The translations under genes and the position numbers were made by a program. The notes beneath the pieces are model-generated. The model saw only the letters and a program-made list of their open reading frames with translations. It was not told where the DNA came from and did not search any database. Positions 44,450 to 53,325 of a DNA stretch of 64,000 bases are shown piece by piece (within the stretch, counting starts at the first letter, position 1; the number at the start of each line of letters is the position of its first letter). This DNA comes from Sphingopyxis sp. LK2115 (GTDB lineage Bacteria > Pseudomonadota > Alphaproteobacteria > Sphingomonadales > Sphingomonadaceae). The stretch is from assembly GCF_014595975.1 (NCBI RefSeq), contig NZ_JABWGQ010000053.1, forward strand, positions 1 to 64,000, in the 5' to 3' direction.

Positions 44450-45622
44450 ATGGCCAACGCGCGCGATCTCGACATCATCATCTATGGCGCAACGGGTTTC
44501 ACCGGCCGCCTCGTCGCCGAATATCTCGCCCACCAATACAAGGGCCGCACGGACGCGCCCAGATGGGCGATGGCGGGGCGCAGCGCCGCCAAGCTTGCCG
44601 AGGTGCGCGACCTGATCGACGCGCCCGGCGACACGCCGCTGATCGTCGCCGACGCCGACGACCCCGCGAGCCTCGACGCGATGGCGGCGCGGACGGCGGT
44701 GGTGCTCACCACCGTCGGCCCGTATCAGCTTTACGGCAGCGGCCTCGTCGCCGCCTGCGTCCGCGCGGGCACCGCCTATGCGGACCTTTGCGGCGAACCC
44801 GGCTGGATGCGCGAGATGATCGACACGCACGAAGATGCGGCAAAGGCGTCGGGCGCGCGGATCACCTTCAGTTGCGGTTTCGATTCCATCCCCTTCGACC
44901 TTGGCGTGCTGTTCCTGCAGGCCGAAGCGGTCAGGCGCCACGGCAAGCCCGCGCCGCGGGTCAAGGGCCGCGTGCGCAAGATGGCGGGCGGCGCGTCGGG
45001 CGGAACGATCGCCAGCCTCACCGAAACGCTGAAGGCCGTCGCGAAAAAGCCCTCGCTCGCGCTGCTGCTCAAATCATCCTTCGCGCTGACCCCCGGCTTC
45101 GAGGGGCCGACGCAGCCCACCGGGCTGATCCCCGAATATGACGGGGCGACCGGCACCTGGACCGCCCCCTTCGTCATGGCGCCGATCAACACCAAGAATG
45201 TCCACCGCACCAACTATCTGCTCGGCCATCCATGGGGCACCGACCTTGTCTATGACGAAATGGTGATGACGACGATCGGCGATGCCGGCAAGGCAATGGC
45301 CGAAGCGATGGCCAAGGCCAATCCGTTCGGCGACAGCAAACTCCAGCCCGGCGAAGGGCCGAGCAAGGAAGAGCGCGATAACGGCTTTTACGACATCCTT
45401 TTCATCGGCGAATATCCCGACGGCACCACCGTGCGCGCAAGCGTGCAGGGCGACCGCGATCCCGGCTATGGCTCGACGTCGAAGATGCTCGCCGAAACGG
45501 GCATGGCGCTCCTTGAAAACAAGGGCGCGGGCGGCGTGTGGACGCCGGGGGCGCTGCTGGGGGATACGCTGATCCAGCGGCTGACGGCGAATGCCGGCCT
45601 GACCTTTCGGATTGAGGAATAA
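44450..45622 (+). CDS. Saccharopine-dehydrogenase-like reductase (trans-acting enoyl reductase type)
   Basis: A 390-residue oxidoreductase with an N-terminal Rossmann motif DIIIYGATGFTGRLVAEYL (about 9-27), the segment VVLTTVGPYQLYGSGLVAAC and CGFDSIPFDLGVLFLQ. The family includes mycobacterial trans-acting enoyl reductases for lipids and true saccharopine dehydrogenases; the TGFTGRLVAEYL form favours the first. Followed 7 bp later by a thioesterase gene, which suggests acyl-CoA or lipid metabolism. Substrate unknown. Confidence 0.86.
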   Translation: MANARDLDIIIYGATGFTGRLVAEYLAHQYKGRTDAPRWAMAGRSAAKLAEVRDLIDAPGDTPLIVADADDPASLDAMAARTAVVLTTVGPYQLYGSGLVAACVRAGTAYADLCGEPGWMREMIDTHEDAAKASGARITFSCGFDSIPFDLGVLFLQAEAVRRHGKPAPRVKGRVRKMAGGASGGTIASLTETLKAVAKKPSLALLLKSSFALTPGFEGPTQPTGLIPEYDGATGTWTAPFVMAPINTKNVHRTNYLLGHPWGTDLVYDEMVMTTIGDAGKAMAEAMAKANPFGDSKLQPGEGPSKEERDNGFYDILFIGEYPDGTTVRASVQGDRDPGYGSTSKMLAETGMALLENKGAGGVWTPGALLGDTLIQRLTANAGLTFRIEE

Positions 45623-45629
45623 GAACAGG

Positions 45630-46430
45630 ATGACCCCCTCTCCCAGCGCGCTCGACGTGCTGCTCGCAACGTTGCGCACCGAAGAGGGCGTGGCAAAGGT
45701 GCATATCGACGAAGGCTGGATGCAGGGCCGCACCGCCTATGGCGGGATCAGCTCGGCGGTCGCGCTCGCGGGCGCGATGGCGCTTCACCCGACCCAGGTG
45801 CCGCTGCGCTATGCGCAGATCAGCTTCGTCGGCCCCGTCGGCGGCGACTGCACGGTCGAAACGCGCGTGCTGCGCCAGTCGAAATCCTCCCTGTTCATCG
45901 AGACCGGCGTATCGAGCGACATGGGGTTCGGCACCGCGGCGGTTTTCGCCTTTTCCCCCGACCGGCCAAGCCATGTCGACCATGACCGGCTGGCGATGCC
46001 CGACGCGCCCGCCCCCGAAACGCTGGCGCCGGTGCCCGAACATCACGCACGCCCCGCCTTTACGCGCCATTTCGACATGCGCCCGACAACGGGACCGCGC
46101 TTTGCATGGAAAAGCGAGGTCGGCGAATATCTGACCTGGGTGCGCTTCGTCCAGGAACCGGCGTGCCATCCCGCGGTTGCGCTGCTCGCGATGGGCGACG
46201 CGCTGCCCCCTGCGGCGATGGCCCTGTTCAGCCAGTTCGGGCCGATCAGCTCGATGAACTGGACGGTCAACATGCTGACGGCCGCGCCCGCCACCGACGA
46301 TGGCTGGTGGCTGCTCTCGGCCAGGACCGGCTATGCGCGTCACGGCCTGTCGGTGCAGGACATGATGCTGTGGAACCGCGCGGGTCAGCCGATCCTCAGC
46401 GGCAGCCAGGCAATTGCAATCTACGTCTGA
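45630..46430 (+). CDS. Acyl-CoA thioesterase family protein (double hotdog)
   Basis: The 266-residue product looks like a TesB-like thioesterase-superfamily protein with two hotdog domains: DEGWMQGRTAYGGISSAVAL (about 27-46) in the first, PTTGPRFAWKSEVGEYLTWV in the middle, and SSMNWTVNMLTA with LSVQDMMLWNRAGQPILSGS-type ending in the second (Asp/Gln/Ser/Thr positions typical of TesB). It is adjacent to the reductase gene and probably co-transcribed. It should hydrolyse an acyl-CoA; chain length not predictable. Confidence 0.88.
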   Translation: MTPSPSALDVLLATLRTEEGVAKVHIDEGWMQGRTAYGGISSAVALAGAMALHPTQVPLRYAQISFVGPVGGDCTVETRVLRQSKSSLFIETGVSSDMGFGTAAVFAFSPDRPSHVDHDRLAMPDAPAPETLAPVPEHHARPAFTRHFDMRPTTGPRFAWKSEVGEYLTWVRFVQEPACHPAVALLAMGDALPPAAMALFSQFGPISSMNWTVNMLTAAPATDDGWWLLSARTGYARHGLSVQDMMLWNRAGQPILSGSQAIAIYV

Positions 46431-46611
46431 TTGGGGTCGATTGCGACTGTTTGCATCCCCCCCTCGGAACGGGGGGCGGACGACCGCGAAGCGGTGGTGG
46501 AGAGGGCGGGCGCACAGGGCTGACCTGTCCTGAACCCTGGAATGGCTACGCGGTCGCTGCACCCGCCGGTCCCAAGGCCGGACCGACATGACCGACAACG
46601 GCAACAGCCGT

Positions 46612-47958
46612 TCAGCCCCGAACCGGCAACGCGATCACCGCATCCAGTCCGCCGCCCGCGCGATTGGCGAGCGTCAGCGTCCCGCCTTCGTTCTCGGCGA
46701 TCTCGCGCGCGATCGACAGGCCCAGCCCCGCGCCGCCCGTCGCGCGGTTGCGCGACTGTTCGCCGCGCGCAAAAGGCTCGACCAGCGTGCCGATCTGTTC
46801 ATCGGTCAGGCCGGGGCCGTCGTCGGACACGATGATCCGCGCCTCGCCGCCTTCGATCGCCACCGACAGCCGCGCGCGCACACCATAGGCCACCGCATTG
46901 TCGATGAGGTTGCGGATCGCCCGCTTCAGCAGCATCGGCCTTGCCCGTACCGCCGCATCGGCCAGCGCGCCCGCCGCGACATCCTTGCCGCGCTCGCGGT
47001 AATCGGCCGCCAGTTCACCGACCAGTTCGCGCAGCGAAACCACCTCGACCGCCTCGGTCCCCGCGCCCGATCGTGCGAGCGCCAATATGTCAGCCAGCAT
47101 CGCGGTCATCTCGTCGATGCTCGCGATCATCTTGTCGCGCAGTCGGTCGTCGTCGACCTGCTCGACGCGCACCCGCAGGCTGGCGAGCGGCGTGCGCAGG
47201 TCGTGCCCCACCGCGCCGAGCATCCGGTCCTTGTCCGACAGCATCGCCGCGATGCGCGCCCGATAGGCGTTGAAGGCGGCGATCAGGTCGCGCACGTCCG
47301 ACGGCCCCGCCTCATCGAGCGGCACCGCTTCGTGCAGTGCGGGACTGGCGCGCGCCGCGCGCGTAAGCTCGCGCAGCGGCGCGGCGACGCGCCACGCAAT
47401 CACCAGGATCGGGATGAGCAGCAAGAGGTAGAGCGACAGCGTCTGCCAGATCAGAAAACCCTGCAAGCGTCGGCCATCGGGCGCGACCCGCGTGCGGACG
47501 CCGTAAAAGCGCCCGCCCACCTCTGCAACGACGAGCACGGTGCGGCCGGGCAGTGGCGTCCGCCCCAACCGCGGTCGCTGCGGCAAGGCCCATGCGGTCA
47601 CGCGCGTGGCGTCGACCGCCGCCTCGGCGAGCAGGTCGTGGACATAGTCGGCCATCGTCGGCATGGCGACCGCGCGATCGGGCACCGGCGGCGGGCTGGT
47701 GCCGACCCATAGCTTCGGGATGCGCGCACGGCCGGGGCGTTGGCGGCGCTCGGGCATCGCCGCGATCCGGCCGCTTTCATAGCGGTCGACCGCGTCGATG
47801 ATCCGCGCCACCGCCATGCCGCCACCGTGCGCCAGCACCTGCTGTTTCTGTCCGCGCACGAGCAGCGCAAAATTGACCGCCTGCGCGACGAACAACATCA
47901 CCGCGACCGCGAACACGAGCTGGCCGATCAGGCTGCGGGGCCAGAGCCGCAACGTCAC
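46612..47958 (-). CDS. Sensor histidine kinase
   Basis: Membrane kinase paired with the regulator at 47955-48689. With GTG start at 47958 it has 448 residues: helix 1 (about 8-32), a periplasmic region of about 115 residues rich in Arg/Pro, helix 2 (LIWQTLSLYLLLLIPILVIA, about 155-174), a HAMP domain, H box GHDLRTPLASLRV, N box NLIDNAVAYG, and ATP-lid boxes DDGPGL and GAGLGLSIA. The GTGA overlap with the regulator stop fixes the start. Resembles EnvZ/RstB-type sensors; signal unknown. Confidence 0.92.
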   Translation of the reverse strand: MTLRLWPRSLIGQLVFAVAVMLFVAQAVNFALLVRGQKQQVLAHGGGMAVARIIDAVDRYESGRIAAMPERRQRPGRARIPKLWVGTSPPPVPDRAVAMPTMADYVHDLLAEAAVDATRVTAWALPQRPRLGRTPLPGRTVLVVAEVGGRFYGVRTRVAPDGRRLQGFLIWQTLSLYLLLLIPILVIAWRVAAPLRELTRAARASPALHEAVPLDEAGPSDVRDLIAAFNAYRARIAAMLSDKDRMLGAVGHDLRTPLASLRVRVEQVDDDRLRDKMIASIDEMTAMLADILALARSGAGTEAVEVVSLRELVGELAADYRERGKDVAAGALADAAVRARPMLLKRAIRNLIDNAVAYGVRARLSVAIEGGEARIIVSDDGPGLTDEQIGTLVEPFARGEQSRNRATGGAGLGLSIAREIAENEGGTLTLANRAGGGLDAVIALPVRG

Positions 47959-48689
47959 GCGGCCGGTCCCAGCCGCTTCACCTCGCAGGCCAGCGTATAA
48001 CCCCCGCCCCACACGGTTTTGACAATCTGCGGGCGCGCGGGATCGGTCTCGATCTTCTTGCGCAATCGGCTGACCAGATTGTCGATTGCGCGGTCGAAAA
48101 TATCGGCCTCGCGACCGCGAACCAGGTCAAGCAGCCGGTCGCGGCTCATCACCTGTCGGGGGTGGCGCACGAGCGCGTGAAGCAGGTGATATTCGCCGGA
48201 TGACAGCGCGACCTCCCTGCCTTCGCCATCGACCAGAACACGCTCGACTTCGCGCAGCACCCAGTCGCCAAAGGCATAGCAGGTGCCGCCCGCATCGAGC
48301 GCCCGCCCGCCCTGCTGCGTCCGGCGGAGCACGGTGCGGATGCGCGCGACCAGTTCGCGCGGGTTAAAGGGTTTGACGACATAATCGTCGGCGCCGATCT
48401 CCAGCCCGATGATCCGTTCGGTATCCTCGGCGCGCGCGGTCAGCAGGATGACCGGGATGCTGCTCGTCTCGCGCAGGTGACGCGTCAGCGAAAGCCCGTC
48501 CTCGCCCGGCATCATGATGTCGCTGACGACGAGGTCGACCGCTTTGGCGCGCAGCACCGATCGCGCCTCGGCCGCGCTCGCGGCGTCGGTGACCGCAAAA
48601 CCCTGGGCGGTCAGATATTCGCCCAGCGGTTCGCGAATCGAAGGCTCATCGTCGATCAGCAGGATGCGCGGCATGTCGCTGTCGGTCAT
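47955..48689 (-). CDS. OmpR-family response regulator
   Basis: Transcription regulator of the kinase pair. The 244-residue product has a receiver domain (MPRILLIDDEPSIREPLGE start, phosphoacceptor Asp in LVVSDIMMPGEDGL about 58, LLTARAEDTE, VVKPFNPRELV) and a winged-helix output domain ending IVKTVWGGGYTLACEV. The ATG at 48689 precedes MTDSDMPRIL; a frame extending through a 12-G run upstream is unlikely. It lies between the EF-hand gene and the kinase, all minus strand. Confidence 0.93.
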   Translation of the reverse strand: MTDSDMPRILLIDDEPSIREPLGEYLTAQGFAVTDAASAAEARSVLRAKAVDLVVSDIMMPGEDGLSLTRHLRETSSIPVILLTARAEDTERIIGLEIGADDYVVKPFNPRELVARIRTVLRRTQQGGRALDAGGTCYAFGDWVLREVERVLVDGEGREVALSSGEYHLLHALVRHPRQVMSRDRLLDLVRGREADIFDRAIDNLVSRLRKKIETDPARPQIVKTVWGGGYTLACEVKRLGPAA

Positions 48690-48782
48690 CGGCTTTCCGT
48701 CGCTCGAAATGGCTCGCCCACCGGCCGCGAACGGCCGGTGGGCGATAGCTGGCAGGGACCGGCGACAAAGGCAATGCCGGGA

Positions 48783-48794
48783 GGGGGGGGGGGG
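48783..48794. repeat. 12-bp homopolymeric G tract
   Basis: Twelve consecutive G residues lie between the EF-hand stop (48832) and the regulator start (48689). Such tracts vary in length by slippage and could change spacing of regulatory elements. Confidence 0.9.
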
Positions 48795-48831
48795 AGAAGG
48801 CATCGCGCCGCCGGTCGCCCCTGCCGATTGG

Positions 48832-49422
48832 CTATTCGCCGGTCGCGGCGGCCGCGCGCTTGGCGCGCCATTCGGCGCGTTTCGCCGCGCGGACAGCCTG
48901 GCGTTCCTCGGCGGTCACCTGGCCGTCCTGATTGGCGTCGGCGGCGCCGAAACGCGCCAGCGCTGCCGCCTGGAACTCGGCCTGGCTGATCGCCTTGTCG
49001 CCGTCGGTATCGGCCTTGCCCATCATCATCGCATGATGGCCGCCACGCTTGCCGCGATGACCCAGCATCGCGTGGCGCTTGCCCTTGCGACCCTCGCCAG
49101 CTTCGGCACGCTTGGCTGCGCGTTCGGCGCCATGCTGGTCCCATTCGGCGCGGCTGATATTGCCGTCCTTGTCGGCGTCGATCCGCTCGAACATCTTTGC
49201 CTGCATTTCGGCGCGCCTCTCGGCGCGGTCGGCGGCGTCAAGCCGACCGTCCCTGTTCGTATCCATCCGCGCGAACATCTGTGCCGCATGCGCCTCGGCC
49301 TCGGCGCGCGTCAGCGTGCCATTGCCATCGGCGTCGCCGCGCGCGCCGTCGCCGGGGGCGGCGAGGACCGGCACCGCGATCAGCGCGGCGCCCAGCGTCA
49401 GTAAACCGATCTTCCTGTTCAC
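48832..49422 (-). CDS. Secreted EF-hand calcium-binding protein, five loops
   Basis: The 196-residue product has a signal peptide (about 1-21, cleavage after VLAA) and five EF-hand loops with D-x-D/N-x-D/N-G spacing: residues 30-41, 54-65, 82-93, 138-149 (DTDGDKAISQAE, with Lys replacing the usual Gly) and 162-173. A basic His-rich stretch (KGKRHAMLGHRGKRGGHHAM) separates loops 3 and 4. Start is GTG at 49422, eight bases after AAGGAG. It is upstream of a two-component system on the same strand. Confidence 0.88.
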   Translation of the reverse strand: MNRKIGLLTLGAALIAVPVLAAPGDGARGDADGNGTLTRAEAEAHAAQMFARMDTNRDGRLDAADRAERRAEMQAKMFERIDADKDGNISRAEWDQHGAERAAKRAEAGEGRKGKRHAMLGHRGKRGGHHAMMMGKADTDGDKAISQAEFQAAALARFGAADANQDGQVTAEERQAVRAAKRAEWRAKRAAAATGE

Positions 49423-49520
49423 GTCGCAAACTCCTTCATGGCGATGCGGCGGGGTCGCCGCGCTTCCAGTAAAGGCCATTTACGCGCGATTTGTCCCAAC
49501 GCCGTGCCGGGTTGCCGAAA

Positions 49521-49540
49521 AATTGTCGCAAATTGTCGCA
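49521..49540 (-). promoter_or_regulatory. Perfect tandem 10-bp direct repeat, candidate regulator box
   Basis: AATTGTCGCA is repeated twice in tandem (minus strand TGCGACAATT twice). OmpR-family regulators bind direct repeats with about one-turn spacing. It lies about 100-120 bp before the EF-hand start. Confidence 0.5.
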
Positions 49541-49630
49541 GCGCCGCGCCCTTGTTCATGGCAGCGCAAGCGAAACAGCCGGCTGCGCAGCTTCGCAGCC
49601 CGTCGTTGCCGCCTGTCGCGGCGCGTGTTG

Positions 49631-49858
49631 TCAGGGGCTGACGGGCGAATCCTCGTCATTCTCGGCAACCAGGACAATCGCGGTGATACCGGCCATCAGG
49701 CCGATCAGCCCGATGACCCAGCTTGCATTGCCTTCGAGCTGGCTCGTCCCGCTCGTCGCCGATGCGGCGCGCACGCCGCTCGCTGCCGACGCGGCGACGG
49801 GCGCCGCGACGACCGACAATGCCGCCAGCGAAATCGCGGCTTTTCCGGCCATGCTCAT
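49631..49858 (-). CDS. Small membrane protein, 75 residues
   Basis: The product has a signal-like N-terminus (GKAAISLAALSVVAAPVAAS), a short Ser/Ala linker and one transmembrane helix (WVIGLIGLMAGITAIVLVA, about 47-65), ending in an acidic tail ENDEDSPVSP. If the first segment is cleaved, it would be a type I membrane protein with a cytoplasmic acidic tail. Similar small proteins are widespread in Sphingomonadales as hypotheticals. Stands between the EF-hand gene and tRNA-Gly. Confidence 0.68.
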   Translation of the reverse strand: MSMAGKAAISLAALSVVAAPVAASAASGVRAASATSGTSQLEGNASWVIGLIGLMAGITAIVLVAENDEDSPVSP

Positions 49859-50041
49859 ATCAATCTCCGTCGAATATATTGCACTAGTCCTTGAGAAACC
49901 GCCACAATCCCCGTTCGATGCGCATCAGCCCACCGCTCGTCGCGAACGCGCGGCGGCTTATCCGATCGCGGGGAGGGGCAGAGCATGGCGGGCGACAAGG
50001 ACAAGGCCCGAAATCACGAGCAGCGACAGATATGCTGTCGA

Positions 50042-50115
50042 TGGAGCGGGTAGCGGGAATCGAACCCGCCTAGCTAGCTTGGAAGGCTAGAGCATTACCA
50101 CTATGCTATACCCGC
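50042..50115 (-). tRNA. tRNA-Gly (anticodon TCC)
   Basis: Minus-strand 74-nt cloverleaf with encoded CCA. Acceptor stem GCGGGTA with TACCCGC; anticodon stem CTAGC with GCTAG around loop CTTCCAA, anticodon TCC; T arm GCGGGTTCGATTCCCGC. Confidence 0.96.
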
Positions 50116-50215
50116 GTCGCCAAGGCCGCGGCGATTGCCATTTTGATCGGCCCCCGTCAAGCGTGGCGTCGAGCCTGCCATTGAGAACATCGTGGCAACA
50201 TGATAGAATTGCGCC

Positions 50216-51346
50216 GTGGACGATCGCGACGATCAAAGGCCCGGTGACGGCGCGGACACCCCCGTCCGCAAGATCATCCATGTCGACATGGATGCCTTTT
50301 ACGCCTCGGTCGAGCAGCGCGACGCCCCCTCGCTGCGTGGAAAGCCCGTTGCGGTCGGCGGATCGTCGCGGCGCGGGGTGGTCGCAGCGGCGAGTTATGA
50401 GGCGCGCAGGTTCGGCGTCCGGTCGGCGATGCCCAGCGTCACCGCAAAGCGGCAGTGCCCCGGCCTTATCTTCGTGCCCCCGCGCTTCGAGGTCTATCGC
50501 GACATTTCGTACCAGATCCGCGCGATCTTCCGCGACTATGCCGACGAGGTCGAGCCGCTGTCGCTTGACGAGGCCTATCTCGACGTCAGCGCCGACAAGG
50601 CGGGATTGGGCAGCGCGACCGCGGCGGCGCGGCTGATCCGCCGCCGCATCCGCGAAGAAACGGGCCTGACCGCATCGGCCGGCGTTTCCTACAACAAGTT
50701 CATCGCCAAGCTGGCGTCAGACCAGAACAAGCCCGACGGGCTGACCGTCATCCCGCCGGGCAAGGGGGCCGCCTTTGTTCAGGCGCTCTCGATCCGCCGT
50801 TTCCACGGCATCGGCCCGGTCACCGCGGCAAAGATGGAAGGGCTCGGCATCTTTTCGGGCGCCGATCTTGCGGCGAAAGATCGGCTTTGGCTTGCGACCC
50901 ATTTCGGCAACAGCGCCGAATGGCTCTATAACCTCGCCCGCGGCATCGACCATCGGCGGGTCAAGTCCAACCGGCCGCTGAAGTCGCTGGGCGGCGAGCG
51001 AACCTTTTTCAACGACCTCATCTCCGACACCGAAATCCGCGAGGCGCTGGCGCATGTCTGCACCGTCGTGTGGGACCGCGCGGCGAAGAGGGGCGCGCGC
51101 GGGCGCACCGTGACGGTGAAGCTGCGCTATGCCGATTTCCGGACGATCACGCGTGCGAAGTCGGTGGCCACGCCGATCCTCGACGGCGCAAGCCTGCTCG
51201 CCGCAGGCGAAGCGATCCTGGCCCCCTTGCTGCCCACCGAACAGGGCATCCGCCTGCTCGGCGTGACCCTGAGCAGGTTCGAGGGGGAGCAGGAAGAGGA
51301 GCGGGAGGAGCAGGCCGGGTCGGCCGATCTGCTCAGCCTGATCTGA
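50216..51346 (+). CDS. dinB: DNA polymerase IV (Y-family)
   Basis: Error-prone polymerase for lesion bypass. The 376-residue product has the catalytic motifs HVDMDAFYASVEQRD (about 23-37), SYEARRFGVRSAMP, PLSLDEAYLDVS (catalytic acidic pair), VSYNKFIAKLASDQNKPDG, the helix-hairpin-helix HGIGPVTAAKMEGLGI and the little-finger domain. It starts with GTG at 50216. The last residues SADLLSLI might be a weak clamp-binding tail. No LexA box was recognised upstream. Convergent with prfC, 3 bp apart. Confidence 0.95.
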   Translation: MDDRDDQRPGDGADTPVRKIIHVDMDAFYASVEQRDAPSLRGKPVAVGGSSRRGVVAAASYEARRFGVRSAMPSVTAKRQCPGLIFVPPRFEVYRDISYQIRAIFRDYADEVEPLSLDEAYLDVSADKAGLGSATAAARLIRRRIREETGLTASAGVSYNKFIAKLASDQNKPDGLTVIPPGKGAAFVQALSIRRFHGIGPVTAAKMEGLGIFSGADLAAKDRLWLATHFGNSAEWLYNLARGIDHRRVKSNRPLKSLGGERTFFNDLISDTEIREALAHVCTVVWDRAAKRGARGRTVTVKLRYADFRTITRAKSVATPILDGASLLAAGEAILAPLLPTEQGIRLLGVTLSRFEGEQEEEREEQAGSADLLSLI

Positions 51347-51349
51347 GGA

Positions 51350-52951
51350 TCACGATGGTCGGTTCGCCGCCGCGAACACCCGTTCCTTGGTCGCGCTAAA
51401 TCGGATCGAGGGATTGCGCTGCGTCACATAGCCGACCTCCCACGCGTCCTTCGCCATGAACACCGGCGCGCCGTCGCGGTCGGTCGCCGCGCCGGCGCGA
51501 TTGTCGGCCTGGAACGCCTTGAGCGCCGCGGCATCGTCGCTCGCGATCCAGCGCGCGGTCTCCCACGGCGACTGTTCGAGCTTCGCCTCGACCTTATATT
51601 CGGCATCCAGGCGGCTGATGAGCACGTCGAGTTGCAGTTGACCGACGACGCCGACGATCATGTTCGCGCCGATTTCGGGATAGAAGACCTGGATGATCCC
51701 CTCCTCCGCCATGTCGTCGAGCGCTTTCCTCAGCTGCTTGGTCTTGGTCGGGTCGACGAGCGCGACGCGGCGCAGGATTTCGGGCGCAAAGTTCGGCAGG
51801 CCGGTGATGGTCACATCGCTGCGTTCGGACAGCGTATCGCCGACGCGCAGCGTGCCGTGATTGGGGATGCCGATGATATCGCCGGGGAAGGCCTGCTCGG
51901 CCATTTCGCGGTCCTGCGCGAGGAACAGCATCGGGCGGCTGATCGCGATCGCCTTGCCCGTGCCGCCCTGCATCAACCGCATCCCGCGCTCGAACCTGCC
52001 CGAACAGAGCCGCATGAAGGCGATGCGGTCGCGGTGCGCGGGGTTCATGTTCGCCTGCACCTTGAACACGAATCCGGTCACGGCATCGTCGCCCGGCTGC
52101 ACCGGTGCGGGCTCGGCGGGCTGCGGCTGCGGACCCGGCGCATGGTCGGCCAGACCGGCGAGCAGGTCGACGACGCCAAACTCCTTGAGCGCCGAACCGA
52201 AAAACACTGGCGTCAGGTCACCATTGCGATAGGCCGCGGCATCGAACGGCGCGTAGCACGCCGACGCCAGCTCGGTTTCCTCCTTCAGCAGCGCCAGCCG
52301 GTCGGCGCTGACCCGGTCGGCGAGCCTGGGGTCGTCCAGCCCCTCGACCGCGATGCGTTCGCCCTCATACATGCGCGACGCATCGCCGCCCGGCACCATC
52401 AGCGCGGGATCGGCAAGGTCGTAGAGTCCCTCGAACTGCCCGCCCATGCCGACCGGCCAGTTCATCGGGCACACGTCGAGCGCGAGCCGGTCGGCGACCT
52501 CGTCGAGCAGCTCGAACGGCGTCCGCCCTTCGCGGTCGACCTTGTTGACAAAGGTGATGATGGGCACCGAGCGCAGCCGGCACACTTCGAACAGCTTGAG
52601 CGTCTGCGGCTCGATGCCCTTGGCCGCGTCGATCACCATCACCGCGCTGTCGACCGCGGTGAGCGTGCGATAGGTGTCTTCGCTGAAATCCTCGTGCCCC
52701 GGCGTGTCGAGCAGGTTGAAGATCAACCCCCGATGTTCAAAGGTCATTACCGACGAGGTCACGGAAATGCCGCGCTGCTGCTCGATCTTCATCCAGTCCG
52801 AGCGCGCGCGCCGCGCGGCCCCGCGCGCCTTCACCTCGCCCGCGATATGGATCGCGCCGCCCGCGACGAGCAATTTTTCGGTCAGCGTCGTCTTGCCCGC
52901 GTCGGGGTGCGAGATGATGGCGAAGGTTCGGCGTTCGAGGTGCTTGGACAT
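51350..52951 (-). CDS. prfC: Peptide chain release factor 3
   Basis: GTPase that recycles RF1/RF2 after termination. The 533-residue product has the G domain motifs ISHPDAGKTTLTEKLL (G1), RGISVTSSVM (G2), LLDTPGHEDFSEDTYR (G3) and FVNKVDREGRTP (G4), followed by domain 2 (GFVFKVQANMNPAHRDRIAF) and the C-terminal RF3-specific domain (VVGQLQLDVLISRLDAEYKV). The length is typical of RF3. Monocistronic. Confidence 0.97.
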   Translation of the reverse strand: MSKHLERRTFAIISHPDAGKTTLTEKLLVAGGAIHIAGEVKARGAARRARSDWMKIEQQRGISVTSSVMTFEHRGLIFNLLDTPGHEDFSEDTYRTLTAVDSAVMVIDAAKGIEPQTLKLFEVCRLRSVPIITFVNKVDREGRTPFELLDEVADRLALDVCPMNWPVGMGGQFEGLYDLADPALMVPGGDASRMYEGERIAVEGLDDPRLADRVSADRLALLKEETELASACYAPFDAAAYRNGDLTPVFFGSALKEFGVVDLLAGLADHAPGPQPQPAEPAPVQPGDDAVTGFVFKVQANMNPAHRDRIAFMRLCSGRFERGMRLMQGGTGKAIAISRPMLFLAQDREMAEQAFPGDIIGIPNHGTLRVGDTLSERSDVTITGLPNFAPEILRRVALVDPTKTKQLRKALDDMAEEGIIQVFYPEIGANMIVGVVGQLQLDVLISRLDAEYKVEAKLEQSPWETARWIASDDAAALKAFQADNRAGAATDRDGAPVFMAKDAWEVGYVTQRNPSIRFSATKERVFAAANRPS

Positions 52952-53325
52952 GGCGGCGGCGCCTAGCAGGGGGCGCGCCGTGTGGAAAGGGGTCGGCGCG
53001 TTGCCGCGAAGGCTGATTCAGCGTCGCGCCACGAGCCGCAGTGCGTTGCGCGCCGCAACGGCAAGCGACGGGAAAAGAGCGGCTGCATTGCGCCAAGGGA
53101 TTCCCGCCATCATTCTATCGGTTGTCGCGGCGCGGGCCGGATGCCGATGAAGCCTGTATCGGAAACCGCTCATTCCTTACATCGGCCGCACCCCATTTCG
53201 GGACGCCTATACTCGCTTCATCGTATCTCAGGCACGGTTTGTCAGCCGTGGCGTAGCCCTTGCCCGCTCATGCGCGTTCAAGCTTTGTCGTTCCAATCCC
53301 GATTAGCTCAAGGAGACCGTAAGCG
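52952..53325. other. Gene-free 374-bp stretch before the PRC-like repeat protein
   Basis: I see no convincing gene on either strand. It must hold the divergent promoters of prfC and the following gene. AAGGAGACCG at 53310-53319 is the ribosome site of the next gene. GC is lower in the right half (53150-53300). Confidence 0.5.

Noticed and set aside
51632-52966. 444-codon plus-strand frame opposite prfC
   Set aside because: No motifs, Arg/His-rich, antisense to a certain gene.
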